This document shows positions 62,352-64,000 of a stretch of DNA of 64,000 nucleotides, piece after piece. Origin of the DNA: Mastigias papua (Eukaryota; Cnidaria; Scyphozoa; Rhizostomeae; Mastigiidae); assembly GCA_964019165.1 (NCBI GenBank), contig OZ025283.1, positions 4,909,001 to 4,973,000 on the forward strand, given 5' to 3'. Every line of letters begins with the position of its first letter. Within the stretch, counting starts at the first letter, position 1. The translations under genes were made by a program, and so were the position numbers. The notes below the pieces were generated by a model, which had not been told where the DNA came from, did not search any database, and saw nothing but the letters and a program-made list of their open reading frames with translations.

Positions 62352-62371
62352 CTGGATCCGCCACTGTAATG
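62352..62371 (-). other. Right terminal inverted repeat and target duplication of the hAT-like element
   Basis: CTGGATCCGCCACTG (complement CAGTGGCGGATCCAG) followed by TAATG. It matches the left end with one mismatch. Confidence 0.8.
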
Positions 62372-63625
62372 TTCTAGTTTTTAAGTAGGATTTCATGATT
62401 AACGGTATCGAAAGCCTTCTGGAGGTCAATAAAGATTCCACAACCAAGTCTGTTATTGTCAAGAGTTGACTTGATATTTTCAGTTAGGGTAACTAATGCC
62501 TGGTCTGTAGAATGTCCGCTATGGAAACCAAATTGCATACTAAATACAACCTCATAAGTTTCCAGAAATTTTTGAAGGCGAGTTTGCATAAGTTTTTCAA
62601 CTATTTTACTGAAGATGGAGAGCAATGAAATTGGTCTGTAATTGCATGTTTTTGTCTTAAGTCCCTTCTTGAATATAGGAATTACTTTTGCAATTTTCAA
62701 TTTATCAGGAAAGGTACCAGTTGTGAAGGACTCATTAATAAAGACTGAGAGGTCAGAGGAAATAGAATAATTAAGTATTTTCAATAACTTGACTGGTATG
62801 CTGTTTGGACCAGAAGATTTACCATTTTTCAGTGATTGTATTACATTAGATACCTCAGTAACTGTACATGGGGAGGCGAAAAAAGAATCTGAATTTGGAT
62901 TTGATAAGTAAGATAAAGGAGACTTTTAGTTCTAGGCATATTTTTAGTGATTCCTTCAGCTACCTTTGTGAAGTATTTATTGAATTCATTTGCAATATGG
63001 ACAGAATCAGAAATTTTGGAGCCATATCATCAACTAAATGTGAGAATGTATCAGAGTTATTTGACTTCAAACTAATTTCATCTTTAATACCTTTTCACAA
63101 CATTTTCACATTGTTTTTGTTTTCATGAAAGTACTGCTGGTAATAATTCTTCTTGCTCTATCTGATTTCATTGACAACAAGATTGCGGGACTGCTTATAT
63201 GCTTTGAGAGTAGTAGATGAATTCGAATCTTTGAACTGTTTAAAGAGCTTATCTCTAATTTTCATCATTCATTGAATCTGAAAATTGATCCAAGGTTTGT
63301 TTCTTAATTTAAGCATTTTCTTGTTCAGCTTTTTCTCTAGGCAGTGTTTCTCAATAAGATCGTTAAGGTTAAGTAGAGAAATGTCAAATTTTGCATTCAA
63401 ATCTGTACTCTCATCACTAAGATAGGATATTTCAAAGTTCTGAGTATTCCGACAAAAAGCTAGTTTTATCAAAATTTCTGTAGTCATGAGCGAAATAGGA
63501 TGTGTTTTTATACTCAGGTGCATTGTCCTTCAGGATAGCAAACTAGGGAAGATGATCAGAAATCATAGATAGTAGGTTACCACTGAGAATATTACAGTCA
63601 ATGACATTACTTTAATATCTACTGC
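62367..63625 (-). pseudogene. LINE-E, 5' part: endonuclease end, linker and RT start
   Basis: Minus strand from about 63,625: an endonuclease C-terminal block with LSGNLLSMISDHLP, then NLNDLIEKHCLEKKLNKKML and KLRNKPWI of the linker. Several stops and shifts occur between 63,269 and 62,790. An intact RT start follows (INESFTTGTFPDKLKIAKV, IPIFKK, NYRPISLLSIFSKIVEK, FGFHSGHSTDQAL, FIDLQKAFDTVNHEIL). It stops at the hAT-like insertion and the next residues are at 60,519 downward. The 5' half of the endonuclease is missing, consistent with 5' truncation. Confidence 0.85.
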
Positions 63626-63667
63626 AAGAAAAGTTTCCTTTTGTTATATGCTAGAATATATCTTGTT

Positions 63668-63934
63668 ATGTATAGGGTATTAATAAGAAAATTGCCAGAC
63701 ATCACATGGGATGTGCTATTGTCCAGTGGCAAACCAAATTTAAAACTGTTCAGAGACATAGGCTGTCAGTACTCAAAGGGCCAGTTAGACAAAGTCCTGC
63801 CTGTTGAGGGTGTACTGAATGCAATATTTGTCAGTTCAGTCTTCCAGGCAAATGAATATCACCAGGTATTTGAAAGGAATATTACATATTTGGATCCAAG
63901 GATATATTTTAGAGACAACAATAGAAAATATTGA
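63668..63934 (+). CDS. Hypothetical open frame, 88 aa, unrecognised
   Basis: From ATG 63,668 (frame open from 63,641) the product begins MYRVLIRKLPDITWDVLLSS and ends at TGA 63,932-63,934. Composition is protein-like, with no low complexity or repeat. I do not recognise a domain, signal peptide or membrane segment. It lies just outside LINE-E. It could be an exon of a host gene or part of another mobile element. An acidic frame one base off overlaps its end. Confidence 0.35.
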   Translation: MYRVLIRKLPDITWDVLLSSGKPNLKLFRDIGCQYSKGQLDKVLPVEGVLNAIFVSSVFQANEYHQVFERNITYLDPRIYFRDNNRKY

Positions 63935-64000
63935 AAATGATGAAGATTTACAAAATAATAATGATTTAGATAGTGACTATGATTGTTTTGGATTTGATCA
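63852..64000 (+). other. Overlapping acidic open frame running off the window
   Basis: In the +1 frame relative to the preceding ORF, an open frame from ATG 63,852 becomes strongly acidic (ENIENDEDLQNNNDLDSDYD) and is still open at 64,000. It may be the true continuation of the upstream frame after a one-base shift or a splice. No family is recognised. Confidence 0.3.

Larger units (their letters stand above)
60520..62366. mobile_element. Non-autonomous hAT-like DNA transposon, 1,847 bp, inside LINE-E
   Basis: Terminal inverted repeats of 15 bp with one mismatch: CAGTGGCGGATTCAG (60,520-60,534) and the complement of CTGGATCCGCCACTG (62,352-62,366). CAGTGGCGGA ends are typical of hAT-like elements. 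It splits the LINE-E RT between codons for HEILLK and HYGIRD, with a 5-bp TAATG duplication. The longest open frames inside (about 74 codons) show no transposase features, so it would need a transposase in trans. Beneath the left end lie three GGGCRTRGT repeats, beneath the right end a GC hairpin. The interior carries a ~440-bp palindrome. Confidence 0.82.

Overview
This is a repeat-dominated stretch of an animal nuclear genome. No host gene can be named with confidence. The eukaryotic call rests on LTR retrotransposons, LINEs of the CR1/L2 type (some with an SGNH-esterase ORF1), a hAT-like DNA transposon and tens of kilobases of satellite DNA. The base composition is AT-rich. The LINE and Ty3/gypsy types resemble those of early-branching or invertebrate metazoans such as cnidarians or sponges, but the species cannot be fixed from the sequence.

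Layout, left part (1-48,546). A ~375-bp satellite monomer in head-to-tail tandem fills 2,223-16,859 (~39 monomers) and 21,067-48,318 (~73 monomers). A young, intact Ty3/gypsy-type retrotransposon (Ty3-A) sits inside it at 16,860-21,066: 258-bp LTRs, 5-bp target duplication ACTAC and a single gag-pol ORF of 1,214 codons. A second copy, cut by the window edge, lies at 1-2,222. It has the same target duplication and the same right flank, so the two are not independent insertions. They are two copies of a larger tandem unit with an 18,844-bp period that carries element plus satellite. Two other places in the array (6,729 and 30,073) are the empty version of the same insertion site. The primer-binding site of Ty3-A is complementary to a segment of its own LTR, which points to self-priming as in Tf1 rather than tRNA priming. 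Higher-order repeats of about 1,127, 4,500, 4,875, 18,844 and 24,840 bp are nested within the satellite. The array ends in a near-perfect foldback (48,099-48,546) that joins directly to a truncated LINE.

Layout, right part (48,547-64,000). This is a mosaic of nested and decayed elements: LINE-A (+, esterase ORF1 plus EN-RT ORF2, one internal stop), interrupted by the 5'-truncated LINE-B (-); Ty3-B (-, gag plus protease, with a candidate LTR holding a 230-bp TA tract); LINE-C (-, EN/linker remnant); Ty3-C (+, RT-RNase H-integrase remnant with two stops); LINE-D (+, internal deletion removing half the endonuclease); and LINE-E (-), split by a 1,847-bp non-autonomous hAT-like element that carries a ~440-bp internal palindrome built from four ~142-bp repeats. 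The last ~330 bases hold an unrecognised open frame.

Functionally, only Ty3-A looks able to encode a full set of proteins. The rest is a record of insertion, nesting, truncation and satellite amplification, as expected of pericentromeric, subtelomeric or other heterochromatic DNA. That location is inferred, not shown. All comparisons were made by eye; boundaries marked approximate may move by several bases.
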